Source: Acetobacteraceae bacterium (GTDB lineage Bacteria > Pseudomonadota > Alphaproteobacteria > Acetobacterales > Acetobacteraceae). Taken from it: a stretch of 5,020 bases of DNA. Location: contig CANHTE010000151.1 of the NCBI GenBank assembly GCA_947462945.1, positions 1-5,020 on the forward strand, read 5' to 3'. The notes below the pieces were generated by a model. The model was not told the DNA's origin, did not search any database, and worked only from the letters and a program-made list of their open reading frames with translations. Positions 3,488 to 5,020 of the stretch are shown in pieces (the stretch's first letter is position 1; every line of letters begins with the position of its first letter). A program made the translations under genes and the position numbers.

Positions 3488-5020
3488 ATGGGCTTTCTGA
3501 CCGGGATGATCAGCGGCACCTGGGGCGAGGTGCTGGAAGGCCTGGCCGGGATGGCCGGCGGCGCCGCTGGATCGCAGCCGGTGAAGGAGATGGTCAGCGG
3601 CGCCCGGGCGCGCGCGGCGGGCCGGCTGCCCCTGCCGGAAAACCATGACCTCGTGCGCGGCATCCGCACCGCTTATCTGACCGCGCTGGACAAGGTAACG
3701 CGCGCCCATGCGGCGCATCTGGGTCTGGCGGAAGCCAGCGCGGAGGAGCGAGCCTTCGGTGCTTCGGCGCGCGCCTATCTCGATCAGCGCCTCTCCATTG
3801 TGAACGCAGAAAAACTCGATTTCGACGCGGTGAATGAGGCGGAGGTCCGGCACGTGCTGGATGACATGGTGCATCCTTCCGCCACCGAGGGCTATGCCGC
3901 TATGGCACAGGAAGCCCGCAAGCGCGCCGAGGCGGAGGCGCTGGGCGAATTGGAGGCCGATGCCGGTCGTCCCGCACCGCCGGCGTTCCGCCGGTTCTTT
4001 GAGGGCGACGGCGTGGGCGGGCTGGGCTGGTACGAGACCTATGCGCTGTTTGTGAATGAGCAGATCAAGACCAATGAACGCTTTCGCTCCATCTTTCTGG
4101 CTGCGGAGTTGGTGGAGATCAAGCGGCTGGTGGAGGCGGCGGATCGGCGCATCGCGGCGCTGGACGCGAAGCTGTCCAAGCTGATCCAGGACGGCTTCGC
4201 GCGGGCCGAGACCGAGGCGGAGCGGCGGCACCGCGAGGTGATGGAAGCCATCGCCCGCGACAAGGGCGTGCCCATCCCGCCGCTGGCCGCCGTGCTGCGC
4301 CGGCTGGGTCAGGCGGATGTACCGGCTGAAGCGATTCCCAGCCGGCTGGAGGCGGCGGCGGAACGGCTGCTGGCGCTCGAAGCCCGGCTCAGCCAGCCCA
4401 GCAATGACCGCCCGGAAACCGCCGCCGCCCGGGACCGCGCGCGAAAACTGCTCGATGCCGGTGACCTCGACGGCGCCGAGGAGGCGCTGCGCGACGCGCG
4501 CGGCGCGCTGCGAGAGCGGCGCGAGCAGACGGCGCGGGAGGAGGCGGCGCTGCTGGGCGATGAGGCCGGCATCGCGCAACTCCGACTGGATTACGCGGCG
4601 GAGGCCGATCTGCATCGCGAGGCGGCGCGGCTGCTGGATTTCGACGCGGAGGCGGCCTGGGCCGCCTGGATGCGCGTGGCGGATGCTTTGTATCGAAATG
4701 GGAGTGAATTCGGCGAACCGGCCGCGCTGCGCGCCGCCATACGCGTGTTTGAGGAAGAGGCGCTGCCCCGCGCGCCCCGCGAAGCACGGCCGCTCGACTG
4801 GGCCGCGACACTGAACAACCTCGGCAGCGCACTCCGCATCCTCGGAGAACGCGGCGACGACGACGCCCTCGCCAAAGCCGTCACAGCCTATGAAAACGCC
4901 CTGCTGGAACGCACCCGCGAACGCGCCCCGCTCGACTGGGCCGCGACACTGAACAACCTCGGAAACGCCCTCACCACCCTCGGACTACGCGGCGATGACA
5001 ACGCCCTCGCCAAAGCCATC
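3488..5020 (+). CDS. Large modular TPR-array protein, N-terminal 511 residues (3' end missing)
   Basis: An open frame of 511 codons reaching the window end. The ATG at 3488 follows a G-rich GCGGGGG (3477-3483); an in-frame TGA at 3467-3469 excludes a start upstream. The N-terminus is glycine-rich (about 1-30). A helical region (about 45-200) includes LPLPENHDLVRGIRTAYLTAL (48-68) and WYETYALFVNEQIKTNERFR (181-200). A charged, coiled-coil-like stretch follows (about 205-258). A linker starting KGVPIPPLAAVLRRLG (259-274) runs as helical repeats to about 430, including ARKLLDAGDLDGAEEALRDA (318-337). The TPR-like array starts at about 435 with LDWAATLNNLG units every 46 residues. From memory, this linker plus array recurs in alphaproteobacterial TPR proteins whose N-terminal modules vary. 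I see no P-loop, TIR, protease or kinase motif and no signal peptide, so it is probably a cytosolic scaffold or sensor. Function is unknown. Confidence 0.88.
   Translation, partial: MGFLTGMISGTWGEVLEGLAGMAGGAAGSQPVKEMVSGARARAAGRLPLPENHDLVRGIRTAYLTALDKVTRAHAAHLGLAEASAEERAFGASARAYLDQRLSIVNAEKLDFDAVNEAEVRHVLDDMVHPSATEGYAAMAQEARKRAEAEALGELEADAGRPAPPAFRRFFEGDGVGGLGWYETYALFVNEQIKTNERFRSIFLAAELVEIKRLVEAADRRIAALDAKLSKLIQDGFARAETEAERRHREVMEAIARDKGVPIPPLAAVLRRLGQADVPAEAIPSRLEAAAERLLALEARLSQPSNDRPETAAARDRARKLLDAGDLDGAEEALRDARGALRERREQTAREEAALLGDEAGIAQLRLDYAAEADLHREAARLLDFDAEAAWAAWMRVADALYRNGSEFGEPAALRAAIRVFEEEALPRAPREARPLDWAATLNNLGSALRILGERGDDDALAKAVTAYENALLERTRERAPLDWAATLNNLGNALTTLGLRGDDNALAKAI
4790..5020 (+). 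repeat. 138-base tandem repeat encoding 46-residue TPR-like units
   Basis: One full unit (4790-4927) and the first 93 bases of a second (4928-5020) are visible; the array continues beyond the window. By hand alignment 82 of 93 bases agree, with 35 consecutive identical bases (4790-4824 and 4928-4962). The peptide unit is PLDWAATLNNLG, a variable helix, a GDD(D/N)ALAKA(V/I) segment, then TAYENALLERTRERA. The unit is 12 residues longer than a standard 34-residue TPR. This longer type is common in bacterial proteins with long TPR arrays. Confidence 0.85.

Noticed and set aside
3488..3580. Glycine-rich N-terminus of the TPR protein as a signal peptide or membrane segment
   Set aside because: It lacks a basic start, and charged residues (E14, E17) break the hydrophobic run. 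The segment is too polar for a membrane helix.
2987..4615. Long leftward open frame extending upstream of the hypothetical gene, antisense to the coiled-coil and TPR genes
   Set aside because: Its sequence is rich in R, P, Q and H and has no fold-like pattern. It is the antisense of well-supported genes. Only the last 103 codons look like protein.
4389..4884. Leftward arginine/alanine/proline-rich frames opposite the TPR gene
   Set aside because: Low-complexity antisense shadows; the rightward frame has consistent TPR repeats.

Overview
The window is GC-rich DNA with the codon bias of a high-GC alphaproteobacterium. The small proteins (a DUF3309-type membrane peptide, a DUF3830 protein, a DUF167/YggU protein) and the TPR protein style fit Acetobacteraceae or Rhodospirillales, Roseomonas-like organisms for example. 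That placement is inferred from protein style and was not tested by a search. Eight protein genes are supported, two of them running off the window. I see no tRNA, rRNA, CRISPR array or insertion sequence.

Layout. Bases 1-985 hold three leftward genes, read in the order DUF3309 small membrane protein, DUF167/YggU protein, DUF3830 cyclophilin-like protein (3' end missing). A 141-base divergent region (986-1126) carries two TTGC/GCAA dyads and a possible promoter. It precedes a rightward pair: a type II NADH dehydrogenase (1127-2440) and, 21 bases later, a 70-residue protein with two predicted membrane helices. A leftward gene of unknown function (2678-2986) ends only three bases from that pair. 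It is divergent from a gene for a 70-residue protein that is almost entirely coiled coil (3110-3322), and the 123 bases between them contain two inverted repeats. After the coiled-coil gene comes a series of three stem-loops (3325-3391), the first resembling a terminator. From 3488 to the window end runs the N-terminal 511 residues of a large modular TPR protein. It has an unrecognised helical N-terminus, a helical linker, and the start of a 46-residue TPR-like array that continues outside the window.

How the parts may work together. NDH-2 oxidises NADH at the inner face of the membrane and feeds quinone without pumping protons; the small membrane protein behind it is probably co-transcribed and could be an accessory. 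The TPR protein looks like a member of a modular alphaproteobacterial family in which changing N-terminal modules sit in front of a shared linker and a repeat array. It is the most promising element for an undescribed function. The other genes look like ordinary core or housekeeping content.
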